Assembly (NCBI RefSeq): GCF_005406125.1
Contig: NZ_BIXZ01000002.1
Span: 600,866 to 664,865 of the forward strand
Length of the DNA: 64,000 nt
DNA from: Haloarcula mannanilytica
GTDB taxonomy: Archaea > Halobacteriota > Halobacteria > Halobacteriales > Haloarculaceae
Reading direction: 5' to 3'
Under the pieces are notes generated by a model that ran no database searches, was not told where the DNA came from, and saw only the letters and a program-made list of their open reading frames with translations. The position numbers were made by a program, and so were the translations under genes. Below, piece by piece: positions 52,727 through 62,083 of the stretch (the stretch's first letter is position 1; every line of letters starts with the position of its first letter).

Positions 52727-54232
52727 ATGTCCGACCCGCTGTCGGCAACCCACAGACCAGCTCTGGAACTGCCCGACCCTGAAACTGCCGAGAACGTTAT
52801 CTACAATCCGTCGAACGAGCTACTCCGGTCGTTCGCTGAATCCCAGGAGACGACCACTGAGTTCGGCGCGCCGTCGTATGTCAGCACCGAGCGCTCGCGC
52901 AACGCCGACAAGACGAAAAACGACATCGACGACGAGTTCGGCCCCGAGGACGAGGAACTTATTTCCGATGTCGTGTCGGCAGCGGCCGACATGGACCTCG
53001 TCTGCGTCGACCGACGGGTCGGTCGCCATCCCGACAACAGCTACGTCTGCCGGCTTTACGTCCCGAAGGAGTACGGCCGGATCGCGCTGAGTCTGTCGAA
53101 GCTTCTCGAACCAGCCGATCCGGACGCCGAGCCCGATTTCTATACTGTCCAGTTGCCTGACTGGGACCGGACCGCAATCCGCATCCGCCCCGAGGCAGGA
53201 CTCACCGTGGTCGCTGGCTCCGACTACACCGGGGAAGCGAAGAAATCGTTCCTCCGGCTGTTCATGTACTACGCCAAGCAACAGGGCGGACTCGGGCTCC
53301 ACGCCGGGAGCAAGCGGGTCAGGCTCCAGGGCGAGAACGGACTGGAGACGGTGGGCCAGCTGTTCCTCGGCCTGTCGGGGACCGGCAAGTCCACGCTGAC
53401 CGCACACGGGCTCTGGCTTGATGAGCCAGAGGACGCGACGATGCTCCAGGACGACGTGTGCGCGCTCCGCCCCGATGGCACGGTCGCCGGCAGCGAGGGC
53501 CAGGGACTGTTCATCAAAACGCACGGCCTCGAACGCGAGACTGAGCCGGCGATCTACGACGCGACGACCGACGAATCCGCGGTGCTTGAGAACGTCGATG
53601 TCGCCGCCGACGGCACAGTAGATTTCGACAGCGACCGGTACTCCACGAACGGCCGGGCCATCATCCAGCGGGACGAACTGGCCTCCGCCGACGACGACAT
53701 CGACCTGCCCGGCGTCGACCAGATATTCTTCATCACGCGCCACCCGGCCATGCCGCCCGTGGCGAAACTCACGCCCGAGGAGGCGGCGGTCGCGTTCATG
53801 CTAGGTGAATCGGTCCAGACCAGCGCTGGGGACCCCTCAGCCGCCGGTGAGTCTGTCCGCGTCGTCGGGACGAACCCGTTCATCGTCGGGTCCGAAGGCG
53901 AGGAGGGCAACCGGTTCCGCGACCTGATCGACGACCTGGACGTGGACTGCTACGTTCTGAACACCGGCTCCGTCGGCGGCCGAGACATCGGCGTCGAGGA
54001 AACGATCACGCTCCTCCGTGCCATCTCCCGCGGCACGCTTGAGTGGACTACGGACGAGACGACGGGATTCACTATCCCGGAATCCGTGCCGGGAATGGAT
54101 ATCGAGGCATTCGCCGTCGAGGAGAACCTCACCGACGCCGAGTCGAAACTCGCGTCGCTCCGGGCCGAGCGGGAGGCGTATCTCGACCAGTTCGAGGACC
54201 TTGACGACTCGATTGCCGACGCCCTGTACTAA
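52727..54232 (+). CDS. pckA: Phosphoenolpyruvate carboxykinase (ATP)
   Basis: A 501-residue enzyme converting oxaloacetate and ATP to PEP and CO2, the entry to gluconeogenesis. It has YTGEAKKSFLRLFMYY (metal and substrate Lys), the P-loop GLSGTGKSTLTAHG, the kinase-2-like QDDVCALRPDG and FIKTHGLE. It keeps the nucleotide-binding elements of ATP-PEPCK but is divergent between them. The start at 52727 matches a TATA box ~27 nt upstream; the longer frame from 52532 would add 65 unlikely residues. Confidence 0.9.
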   Translation: MSDPLSATHRPALELPDPETAENVIYNPSNELLRSFAESQETTTEFGAPSYVSTERSRNADKTKNDIDDEFGPEDEELISDVVSAAADMDLVCVDRRVGRHPDNSYVCRLYVPKEYGRIALSLSKLLEPADPDAEPDFYTVQLPDWDRTAIRIRPEAGLTVVAGSDYTGEAKKSFLRLFMYYAKQQGGLGLHAGSKRVRLQGENGLETVGQLFLGLSGTGKSTLTAHGLWLDEPEDATMLQDDVCALRPDGTVAGSEGQGLFIKTHGLERETEPAIYDATTDESAVLENVDVAADGTVDFDSDRYSTNGRAIIQRDELASADDDIDLPGVDQIFFITRHPAMPPVAKLTPEEAAVAFMLGESVQTSAGDPSAAGESVRVVGTNPFIVGSEGEEGNRFRDLIDDLDVDCYVLNTGSVGGRDIGVEETITLLRAISRGTLEWTTDETTGFTIPESVPGMDIEAFAVEENLTDAESKLASLRAEREAYLDQFEDLDDSIADALY

Positions 54233-54663
54233 TCCGGGCGACGGGTGTGGCTACGTGTTCTTGGCTGGCGGGCCGCTTCTGCAGTCCACAGGAGTCTTTG
54301 CTGTGTCGGCTGCAATTGGTGGATGCGTGTACTATTGGAGGTTTGATAGAATATATTCGATTCTGGTTATTTTAGACGACGTTCTAAATATAAATAGGCT
54401 AATAATAGTATCATTTTTTGTAGTATAAGACCAGACCTTCTCAAAATCGAAAATACAGAATTATATCTTATTTTATGGCAGTAAAAATGCCCTAACCATG
54501 TATTTCAACGTTGGTTATCTCTATACTCAGTAGATTTGGGCTGGGAACACTACTGTACTCGGATGCTGGACAGAGAGAAATCAGCGGTCGTTCAGTCCGG
54601 ACCGGAATGAGTCGACAGTGATCGCCGCAACGTCCTTGGGGATTGGAGACAAGATACGAACAC
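54233..54663. other. AT-rich intergenic region after PEP carboxykinase
   Basis: 431 bp with no gene. Positions ~54340-54490 are very AT-rich (TAGAATATATTC, AAATATAAATAGG, TTTTTTGTAG), including a T6 run at 54413-54420 that may terminate pckA. Composition differs sharply from flanking coding DNA. Confidence 0.5.
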
Positions 54664-55548
54664 ATGCGTGTGCTCGTCGTGGGTGCGACCGGATTCATCG
54701 GACAGCGATTGGTTCGTACCCTGTCCGACGCGGGCCACGAGGTGGTGGCGTTCTCCCGCAGCGCAAGCGAGGAGTCCTTTCCGGACGGGGTTGAACCGTT
54801 CGAGGGCGACCTCGGGGACCCGGATTCCCTGGACGGCCTCTGTGACGGTATCGACGTGGCGTACTATCTGATCCACTCGCTGACAGCCGAGAACTTCGCC
54901 GAACTCGACCGCCGCTACGCGCGCCGGTTCGCCGAGTTGGCGTCTGACGCGGGCGTCGACAGGGTAGTGTACCTGAGCGGCATCAGCGGCGACGAGGAGA
55001 ACCTTTCCCCCCATCTGGCGTCGCGGCGCGAAGTCGAGTCCGTGCTGGCCGAGGGTTCGTTCGACCTGACGGTGCTCCGGGCGGCCGTCATTATCGGCGC
55101 TGAAAGCGCGAGCTTCCGAATCGTCGATGACCTGACCGACCGCCTGCCGCTGATGCTCGTCCCCAAGTGGGTCCGGACGCCCTGCCAGCCCATCGGCGTC
55201 GACGACGCCATCAGGTACCTCGTGGAACTCCTCGACGCCGATGCCACCCGCGGCGAGACCTACGACATCGGCGGGCCGTCGGTGTGGTCCTACGAGTCGC
55301 TGCTGAAACTCACCGCGGCGGAGAAGGGCAAGCGCGTGTTCATCGTCCCGGTGCCGGTGATGACGCCCAGTCTGTCCTCCCACTGGCTTCGCCTGACGAC
55401 CGATGTGCAGTACGCCATCGCTCGGCCGCTGGCCGAGAGCATGCGGAACCCGGTGACGGTCGACCCGGAGATGGACCTCCAGAACGTCGTTCCCATCGAC
55501 CAGACGCCCATCGAGGATGCGGTTCGGACGGCGCTTATGTCGGGCTGA
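54664..55548 (+). CDS. NAD(P)-binding SDR / NmrA-like protein
   Basis: A 294-residue atypical short-chain dehydrogenase. The Rossmann motif VVGATGFIGQRL lies at ~5-16, and YLIHSLTAENFAELDRRYAR and VYLSGISGDEE are present. The catalytic Tyr-x3-Lys of classical SDRs is not evident, so it may be NmrA-like or act on cofactors rather than sugars. The resemblance is to the NAD(P)H-binding complex I 39-kDa-like group of haloarchaea. It precedes the second SDR gene with a gap of about 60 bp. Confidence 0.82.
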   Translation: MRVLVVGATGFIGQRLVRTLSDAGHEVVAFSRSASEESFPDGVEPFEGDLGDPDSLDGLCDGIDVAYYLIHSLTAENFAELDRRYARRFAELASDAGVDRVVYLSGISGDEENLSPHLASRREVESVLAEGSFDLTVLRAAVIIGAESASFRIVDDLTDRLPLMLVPKWVRTPCQPIGVDDAIRYLVELLDADATRGETYDIGGPSVWSYESLLKLTAAEKGKRVFIVPVPVMTPSLSSHWLRLTTDVQYAIARPLAESMRNPVTVDPEMDLQNVVPIDQTPIEDAVRTALMSG

Positions 55549-55611
55549 TATCTGGACTTGATGTGTCCCGGCTGCGGGACTGTTTTGGAGCTGTGGACTG
55601 CAGACGGACGT

Positions 55612-56514
55612 ATGCCCGAATCGGTCGCCGTCACCGGCGGAAACGGTCGCCTCGGACAGCACGTCCTCGAACACCTGACCGCCGAAGGGTATCGAACGGT
55701 CAATCTCTCGCGTGGCAAACGGGACGAAGCGCACTCGGACGCCTACGTCAGGACGGACCTGCTCGACGCCGGGGAGGTGTACGGCGCGCTCGCAAAGAGC
55801 GACCCCGATGCCGTCGTCCACCTGGGGATGATCCCCACGCCCGACCACACGCCGGGGTATCGGACCTACGAGAGCAACGTCATGTCCAGCTATCACGTGC
55901 TGGAGGCCGCCGGCGAACTGGGCGTCGATACAGTTGCGCTGGCGTCGAGTTTCAGCGCTATCGGCGGCGGGTTCGAACCGGATCCCATCAGGGTCGAGTA
56001 CCTCCCGATTGATGAGGATCACCGGCTCACACCGTCGAATCCGTACGCCATGGGGAAGCAGGCGATGGAAGTTGCCGCCGACGGGTTCGCTCGCCGGAGC
56101 GAGGACGCGCCCGAGACCATCACGTCGCTTCGGTTTCCGTGGGTCGTCGACGACGACCTGGCTCGGGAGACGTTCGTCGAGACCGACCGCACACTCGCCG
56201 GGCTTCGGGATTCAGAGCACTTTCACACCCAGCGCAACACCCTCTGTGGCTATGTCCACGCCGCCGACGCCGTCACGCTCGTCGAGCGGGCCGTCGAGGC
56301 GTCGTTTACCGGCCACGAGCGGGTCTGGGTGTCGGCCCCGGACACGAGCGCCGAGACGCCGAGTGCCGACCTCACGGCGGCGTTGTACCCCGATGCTGAC
56401 TACCGAGGGCCAACGGGCGACGACGAGAACCCGTACGCGGCGCTGATCGACACGACCAAAGCCGAGCGGCTGCTCGGCTGGGAGCCGACCTGGAGCTGGC
56501 GGCAACTGGTGTGA
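55612..56514 (+). CDS. Extended SDR; candidate sugar (arabinose?) dehydrogenase
   Basis: A 300-residue NAD(P)-dependent extended SDR. It has VTGGNGRLGQHV (extended-SDR Gly motif) at ~7-18, the Ser of VALASSFSA and the catalytic Tyr-x3-Lys in NPYAMGKQAM. A C-terminal substrate domain ends in TKAERLLGWEPTWSWRQLV. Such enzymes include UDP-sugar epimerases and, in Haloferax volcanii, the L-arabinose 1-dehydrogenase of the oxidative pentose pathway. The proximity to an arabinan-degrading cluster makes a sugar dehydrogenase plausible, but specificity cannot be read from the sequence. Confidence 0.8.
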   Translation: MPESVAVTGGNGRLGQHVLEHLTAEGYRTVNLSRGKRDEAHSDAYVRTDLLDAGEVYGALAKSDPDAVVHLGMIPTPDHTPGYRTYESNVMSSYHVLEAAGELGVDTVALASSFSAIGGGFEPDPIRVEYLPIDEDHRLTPSNPYAMGKQAMEVAADGFARRSEDAPETITSLRFPWVVDDDLARETFVETDRTLAGLRDSEHFHTQRNTLCGYVHAADAVTLVERAVEASFTGHERVWVSAPDTSAETPSADLTAALYPDADYRGPTGDDENPYAALIDTTKAERLLGWEPTWSWRQLV

Positions 56515-56695
56515 AGCCAGACGTTGGGTAGGGATTGCTTGAGACAGCTACGTCCCGCTCTGTCTTGCCGACTAGACGACCTACAGCACGGTGATGACCG
56601 GGAACGGCACGGCACCCGGACTGGTTCGGTGACCGCCGTCTGCAGTGTGTCGAACATACTCGGATAGTCCGCCGAACCGGCAAACGCACACTCCG

Positions 56696-57763
56696 CTATC
56701 GGCCGAACTCAGTCACCAGTTCGATACCCTCGGTTCCGTAGTCGGTCATCGCCGCCAGCCGCTCCGATACCGCATCGAGGCTGACCCGTCGGGTGACGAG
56801 CGCACCGGGGTTCAGCGTGCCGTCGGCGACCAGACGGAGGAGTTCGTCGTACCGCGAGGGTGGCATTCCCCGGGACCCCAGCACGTCGATGTCCCAGCGG
56901 GTTATCCAGTCGGTCGGCAGCGCCACCTCGCCGCGCTCGGTGTCGGTCGTCAGCCCGACCTGGACATGCGTGCCACGGGGGCGGAGGCTCCGGACGCTGT
57001 TCCGGCAGGTCTCGGCCCGACCCAGCGCATCCACGGACACCTCCGCGCCGCCGTCGGTTTCGGCCTCGATAGCTGCCGGCACGTCCTCGACAGCGCTGGC
57101 GTCAACAACGCTATTCGCGCCCACGTCGCGGGCCATCGACAGCGGCTCGTCCCGGATGTCGACAGCGATGACGCTCGCGCCCAGTGCCGACGCGATTTGA
57201 ACTGCGGCCAGTCCGAGGCCGCCACAGCCATGCACCGCGACGCGGTCCCCGGCGGCGATATCGGCACGGTGAGCGAGCGCGTGGAAGGCCGTGACGTAGC
57301 GACAGCCAAGCGCCGCCGCGGCGTCGAACCCCACACCGTCGGGCAGTGTCACGAGGTTGTAGTCGGCCCGTGGGACGGCCACCTGCTCGGCGAACGCGCC
57401 CGGAACGTCGGATTCGAAGCCCAGCGCCCACCCGTCGGTACAGACGTTGCCGTGCCCGTTCCGGCAGTAGCCACAGGTCCCGTCGCCGAGGTTGAACGGC
57501 ACGACGGCACGGTCGCCCGGCGACACTGTCGACACCCGGTCGCCCGTTGCGACGACGCGGCCCGCCGGTTCGTGGCCCAGCACCTGTCCGAGGGGCACGT
57601 CGTCGTCGGCCCAGTCGCCGTGGCCCTGCCAGGCGTGCCAGTCGCTCCGGCAGATACCACACGCCTCGACTGCGACGACGGCTCCGTCCGGGTCCGGTGT
57701 CGGTGGGTCCCGGTCCCGGACCCCAAGCGGTTCGCCGTACGCCTCTAACACTGCGGCGCGCAT
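56696..57763 (-). CDS. Zinc-dependent alcohol dehydrogenase
   Basis: A 355-residue medium-chain dehydrogenase. Catalytic zinc ligands are the Cys of CGICRSDWHAW and the GHEPAGRV His/Glu. The structural-zinc loop is D-x2-C-x2-C-x7-C (DGTCGYCRNGHGNVC), with Asp where Cys is usual. The NAD(P) fold is GCGGLGLAAVQIASALGA. Substrate unknown. The start at 57763 is the first ATG that begins the conserved beta strand MRAAVLEAYG. Confidence 0.9.
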   Translation of the reverse strand: MRAAVLEAYGEPLGVRDRDPPTPDPDGAVVAVEACGICRSDWHAWQGHGDWADDDVPLGQVLGHEPAGRVVATGDRVSTVSPGDRAVVPFNLGDGTCGYCRNGHGNVCTDGWALGFESDVPGAFAEQVAVPRADYNLVTLPDGVGFDAAAALGCRYVTAFHALAHRADIAAGDRVAVHGCGGLGLAAVQIASALGASVIAVDIRDEPLSMARDVGANSVVDASAVEDVPAAIEAETDGGAEVSVDALGRAETCRNSVRSLRPRGTHVQVGLTTDTERGEVALPTDWITRWDIDVLGSRGMPPSRYDELLRLVADGTLNPGALVTRRVSLDAVSERLAAMTDYGTEGIELVTEFGR

Positions 57764-57873
57764 GGGTCGGCTTCGCGCGCCCCGGACAAAATACTGGAGG
57801 GCGGCGACCACAGGTGGGTGACCGGCCGGCTACCGAGGACGGTTTTATGTTGTCATCGGCTATATAACCGGAT

Positions 57874-58206
57874 ATGACCCTCCTTCCGGCTTTCGTCGCC
57901 CTGTTTGTGTCGCCGGTCGCCGCTGCGCTGGTGTACGCCGACGCCAGTCGGCGCGACCTGTCACAGCGGTACCGCACTATCGCTGCCGCCGCCGTCGGCG
58001 TCGCCAGTTTCGGCGGCTTTCTCGCCGCCGCTGTCTTCGGGAATGGGCTCTTTTCGGTGTACTATCGCCTCTTGGACCGCCGGTTCATAGCTGTCACGCC
58101 GATTGACCTCCTCTTTTCCTTGCTCCTCTTCGGCCTCGCTATCACTGCACTGGCAGTCGTCGGGTACGGGGTCGCCAGTCGGTACGGCCCACTCGCGCCC
58201 TCGTAA
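57874..58206 (+). CDS. Small integral membrane protein
   Basis: A 110-residue protein with three predicted membrane segments: ~2-21, ~35-58 and ~78-101. The loops carry basic residues. A TATA-like CTATATAA (57850-57857) lies about 20 nt before the ATG. Function unknown. It lies 64 bp before the M28 peptidase gene on the same strand. Confidence 0.65.
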   Translation: MTLLPAFVALFVSPVAAALVYADASRRDLSQRYRTIAAAAVGVASFGGFLAAAVFGNGLFSVYYRLLDRRFIAVTPIDLLFSLLLFGLAITALAVVGYGVASRYGPLAPS

Positions 58207-58270
58207 TCGCCGCGTCGATTCCCGGACGGCCACCCCTACTTTCAAACCCGCCACGGCCCCACCGGGCGGT

Positions 58271-59599
58271 ATGGACGACACCGACTGGATCGGCGAGACC
58301 TTCACCAGCGCAGTCGGGTGGGACCACCTGGAGACGCTGGTCAACATCGGGAACCGGATGGCGGGCAGCGACGGCGAACGGGCGGCCGCAGAAGCGACCC
58401 GGGACGCACTCGCGGAGTACGCCCGCGACGCTCGGTTCTCCGAGTTCGAAATTCAGGGTTGGGAGCGCGGCGACAGCGCCGTCCACGCGGACGGGTCGCC
58501 GGTCGCGGCCCAGGCCCACGAGTGCATCGCCCTGCCGCGGTCGCCGGCCGGCGAGGTGACCGGTAAACTGGTCGATGTCGGTCACGGCCTCCCGGAGGAG
58601 TTCGAGGACACTGACTGCGAGGGCAACGTCGTGATGGCCCGCTCTGACGTGCCCGACTGGTACGACCGGTATATCCATCGGCGGGAGAAGTACTATCACG
58701 CCGTCGAGGCCGGCGCAGTCGGATTCATCTACCGCAACCACGTCGAGGGCGTGCTGCCACCGACCGGGAGCGTCGGCACGGCGGCGGCACCCATCGGCGA
58801 GATTCCGGCCGTCGGCGTCGCCAGCGAGACAGGTGCGCGGCTGTCACGCCGGTACGCCGGCGATACCGTCACCGTCAGCGTCGACTGCGAGACGCCCGAC
58901 GCCACGAGCCAGAACGTCCACGCCGAACTCGGCCCAGACACCGACGAGCGGCTGCTGGTGACCAGCCACGTCGACGCCCACGACATCGCGGAGGGGGCGA
59001 TGGACAACGGGGCCGGGACGGCGATGGTCGTCGAGGTGGCCCGCGCGCTGGCCGGCCGCAAAGACGAACTGGCGACGCGCGTGGAGTTCGTCGCCTTCGG
59101 TGCCGAAGAGGTCGGCCTGGTCGGCTCGAACCGGCTGGCCGACGAAACCACTCTCGATGACGTGACGGCCGTGCTCAACTTCGACGGGGTCGTCCAGGGC
59201 CGGACGCTGAACTGTTACACCCACGGCTTCGACGCACTCGAAGCCGCCGCCGAGGACGTGGCCGACCGCTTCGACCACCCCATTTCGCTCACGCCAGAGC
59301 AAGGCCCCCACAGCGACCACTGGCCGTTCGTGCAGCGGGGCGTTCCCGGTTATCACGTGACCAGTGAAACCGGCGGCGAGGGGCGGGGCTGGGGCCACAC
59401 TCACGCCGATACGCTGGACAAACTGGAGCCCCGGACGTTCCGCGAACAGGCCGTCCTCCTGACCGAACTCGCCGTGACGCTGGCCGATGGCTCGGTCGTG
59501 CCAGCCCACAAGGACCCCGCGAAAATCGCCGACGCGCTCGAATCGCAGGACCTCGCCGAAGGGATGCGGATTACCGGTGACTGGCCCTACGACGACTGA
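58271..59599 (+). CDS. M28 family metallopeptidase
   Basis: A 442-residue zinc peptidase. Ligands can be read in order: VTSHVDAHDIAEGAMDNGAG (His, and the bridging Asp), FGAEEVGLVGS (catalytic Glu pair), LNFDGV (Asp) and GHTHADTLDKL (His). A PA-like insert lies at ~100-220 (VEGVLPPTGSVG). No signal peptide is seen, so it is probably a cytoplasmic aminopeptidase. The ATG at 58271 begins the homologous part. Confidence 0.92.
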   Translation: MDDTDWIGETFTSAVGWDHLETLVNIGNRMAGSDGERAAAEATRDALAEYARDARFSEFEIQGWERGDSAVHADGSPVAAQAHECIALPRSPAGEVTGKLVDVGHGLPEEFEDTDCEGNVVMARSDVPDWYDRYIHRREKYYHAVEAGAVGFIYRNHVEGVLPPTGSVGTAAAPIGEIPAVGVASETGARLSRRYAGDTVTVSVDCETPDATSQNVHAELGPDTDERLLVTSHVDAHDIAEGAMDNGAGTAMVVEVARALAGRKDELATRVEFVAFGAEEVGLVGSNRLADETTLDDVTAVLNFDGVVQGRTLNCYTHGFDALEAAAEDVADRFDHPISLTPEQGPHSDHWPFVQRGVPGYHVTSETGGEGRGWGHTHADTLDKLEPRTFREQAVLLTELAVTLADGSVVPAHKDPAKIADALESQDLAEGMRITGDWPYDD

Positions 59600-60049
59600 G
59601 TCGGACTGCTGTATCTGCGTCCCGTGACCTGTGACGAAGAACTACCAGATTTCTAGTATGTTTGCCGCCTGCCGCGTTCCGGTGCTCTGGTCCCTGATAG
59701 TGGGGTATAATGATTTACTCGGTATAGAAGTAACATATTCCGTAGGTTATTTACCATATGGGTCCTTGGAAACCGATGGCAGGTCGATCGGTCTACGTAC
59801 AGTAGCCCGCACGTGAACGCCGTCACCGGCGTTCGCTGCAAGCTCCCATGCTAAATCGGTCTCGCGGAGTCCGAGACCGAGTCGACGTGAGAACACACCT
59901 GCCGTCGTCAGTCAACACCAACACCAATACCTGACACGACGGCCGTCCACGTGCCAAGACGGCTACCGTGTCCACTTTCGGACCGAACTCGTGAGGAACA
60001 CCAGTCAGTTGCTGGTACTGTGAAAAACGATTGATAGCGACGCCGCTGA
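59600..60049. other. Intergenic region before the convergent unknown gene
   Basis: 450 bp without a called gene. The AT-rich core (59690-59770) has GGTATAATGATTT and TATTTACCATATGG, which look like TATA elements. The rest is of ordinary GC and holds only short frames with no recognisable product. Confidence 0.5.
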
Positions 60050-60742
60050 TTACGATTCGTAGGCCTGTTCCACGTCAGCCTTCGCCGCCGGAATGACCTG
60101 CTGTTCGGCCTGTCGCATCGACCGCAGCGCCTCGTCCGTGAACTCGACATCGAGCGTGGGCAGCGCCCGCGCGAGGCCACCCAGCACCTCGCCGGGGTCG
60201 ATGGTGAGTTCGAAGGCGAAGGCGTCCCGCTCCTCCCGCAGCGGGACGGTGAATTCGAGGTGGTTTTGAATGATTTCCGTCGCCGTTTCCCGGTCGTAGC
60301 ACTCGGTGACGGCGGTCCAGAAGTCGTCGCTGTCGGCGGCGACCAGCGGTGCGAGGTCGTCGCCGAACGAGCGCTGGCGGGCCAGGAGCCGCTCCCGGAT
60401 TCGGTCCCGGCGGTCGCCGCGAACGGTGTCCCGGAGGCCGTTCCAGTAGATATCACGGGCCAGCACGTCGTCGGCATACGTCTCAAACGTCGCGTCAGTG
60501 GCTTCGGCGTAGTCTAGCACCGGCTCCAACTGGTCGAGTATCTGCTGTTGGTAGGACTGGAGTTTCGGCCGAATGGCGTGGCGTTCCAGCGGCCGGCTGT
60601 TGTTCAGCAGTTTGCTCGCAACGCGGCTACCGCCCCCGCTTGACCCGCGCAGCACGGCCGCCACGTCGAAGGCTGCGTACGTCTCGTCGACGAACTCCGA
60701 GAGGTAGCGCTCGAATTCCCGTTCGACGGCACGTCGTGTCAC
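60050..60742 (-). CDS. Uncharacterised haloarchaeal protein
   Basis: A 230-residue soluble protein, predicted mostly helical in its first two-thirds (EFERYLSEFVDETYAAFDVA, then HAIRPKLQSYQQQILDQLEP). A lone segment (PLREERDAFAFELTIDPGEV) suggests a C-terminal strand pair. No motif was recognised. It is divergent from queD. Confidence 0.7.
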   Translation of the reverse strand: MTRRAVEREFERYLSEFVDETYAAFDVAAVLRGSSGGGSRVASKLLNNSRPLERHAIRPKLQSYQQQILDQLEPVLDYAEATDATFETYADDVLARDIYWNGLRDTVRGDRRDRIRERLLARQRSFGDDLAPLVAADSDDFWTAVTECYDRETATEIIQNHLEFTVPLREERDAFAFELTIDPGEVLGGLARALPTLDVEFTDEALRSMRQAEQQVIPAAKADVEQAYES

Positions 60743-60827
60743 ACCCGTCTCTGTGGACTGCAGTGACCTATCCCTTGCGGCGACCCGCTCCCGTGAGAGT
60801 TAAGCCCCCCTTCGATAATACCGTGGT

Positions 60828-61277
60828 ATGTCTCAGCGACTATCGAAGGCCGAAGACACGCTCGCCGACGCGGGCGAACGCGAACTCGTCGTCGGCGGCG
60901 ACCGGCCGCTCCGTATCTCCGCAGGCCATCGATTACTGCACCACGACGGCAAATGTTCCCGCCCACACGGGCACAACTACGAAGTCACCGTCCGCATCAC
61001 CGGGGACCTCACTGACGAGGGGTGGGTCGTCGACAAGGGCGAAATCACGGACGTGGTCGACGAGTGGGACCACCGCTTCCTGCTTGAGGCCGGCGACCCG
61101 CTAGTCGAGGCCTTCGAGGCCAGCGGCGACGGCGACGCCGTGGTCGTCCTCGACTATCCGCCGACAGCCGAGGTCATGGCCACAATTCTGGAACAGCGGC
61201 TCACTGACCGCCTCCCGGAGACGGTGTCCGATGTCGCCGTCTCCGTCCGGGAGACGAGCGAACTCTGTGTCCGCTGA
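60828..61277 (+). CDS. queD: 6-carboxytetrahydropterin synthase-like QueD
   Basis: A 149-residue protein of the PTPS family. Zinc ligands are in SAGHRLLHHDGKCSRPHGHNYEV (His, His-x-His), with the catalytic Cys in GKCSRPHGH and the downstream Asp/His/Glu in VDEWDHRFLLE and VRETSE. It makes 6-carboxytetrahydropterin from dihydroneopterin triphosphate for preQ0. In archaea preQ0 goes into archaeosine of tRNA. Its TGA overlaps the queE ATG by one base. Confidence 0.94.
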   Translation: MSQRLSKAEDTLADAGERELVVGGDRPLRISAGHRLLHHDGKCSRPHGHNYEVTVRITGDLTDEGWVVDKGEITDVVDEWDHRFLLEAGDPLVEAFEASGDGDAVVVLDYPPTAEVMATILEQRLTDRLPETVSDVAVSVRETSELCVR

Positions 61278-62059
61278 TGCCGGTCGCAAACGACGCGCCC
61301 GGGGTCGATATCGAGCGCGCCGACGGCGACGCGGAGGCGGGCGATCTCCCCATCAACGAACTGTTCCAGTCACTCCAGGGGGAGGGTCGACTGGCGGGTG
61401 TTCCAAGCGTGTTCGTCCGGACCAGCGGCTGTAACCTCCGCTGCTGGTTCTGTGACTCCTATCACACTTCCTGGGAACCGACCCACGACTGGTTCGGTGT
61501 CGACGACGTGCTGGCAGCTATCGAAGAGTACGACGCCGACCACGTCGTCCTCACTGGGGGTGAACCGCTCATTCACGATTCGAGCGAGGCCCTGCTAGAG
61601 CGGCTGGCCGACCGGGGGTATCACACGACAGTCGAGACCAACGGGACCGTCGTCCCGGACGCGCCCATCGACCTCGCCAGCGTCAGCCCGAAACTGGCCT
61701 CCAGTACACCGACGGCTGAGCGCGACCCCGACGGCGACGGCGAGTGGGCCGACCGCCATGAGGAGCGCCGACTCGACGTATCGACGCTCGCCGAACTCGT
61801 CGAGCGTTACGACACGCAACTGAAGTTCGTCGTCACGGGCCGCGAGGACATGGCCGAAATCGAGGGCCTCATCGAGCGCGTCCGGGACGCCGCCTCGGCT
61901 CGCGTCCGCGACGACGACGTGTTGCTGATGCCTGAGGGACAGACGCGCGAACAACTCGAAGCGACCCGCGAGATGGTCGCAGACCTCGCGCTGGAGTACG
62001 GCTACCGCTACACGCCGCGGCTCCACGTCGACCTCTGGAACGACGCACCGGGAACGTAA
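61277..62059 (+). CDS. queE: 7-carboxy-7-deazaguanine synthase QueE (radical SAM)
   Basis: A 260-residue radical SAM enzyme. The cluster Cys are in GCNLRCWFCDS (C-x3-C-x2-C). The SAM-binding GGEP motif is in LTGGEPL. The N-terminus has NELFQSLQGEGRLAGVPSVF. It converts 6-carboxytetrahydropterin to CDG. It is translated from an ATG that reuses the queD stop, and queC follows 24 bp later. Confidence 0.94.
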   Translation: MPVANDAPGVDIERADGDAEAGDLPINELFQSLQGEGRLAGVPSVFVRTSGCNLRCWFCDSYHTSWEPTHDWFGVDDVLAAIEEYDADHVVLTGGEPLIHDSSEALLERLADRGYHTTVETNGTVVPDAPIDLASVSPKLASSTPTAERDPDGDGEWADRHEERRLDVSTLAELVERYDTQLKFVVTGREDMAEIEGLIERVRDAASARVRDDDVLLMPEGQTREQLEATREMVADLALEYGYRYTPRLHVDLWNDAPGT

Positions 62060-62083
62060 CTGCCTGCGACACCACCGACTACG

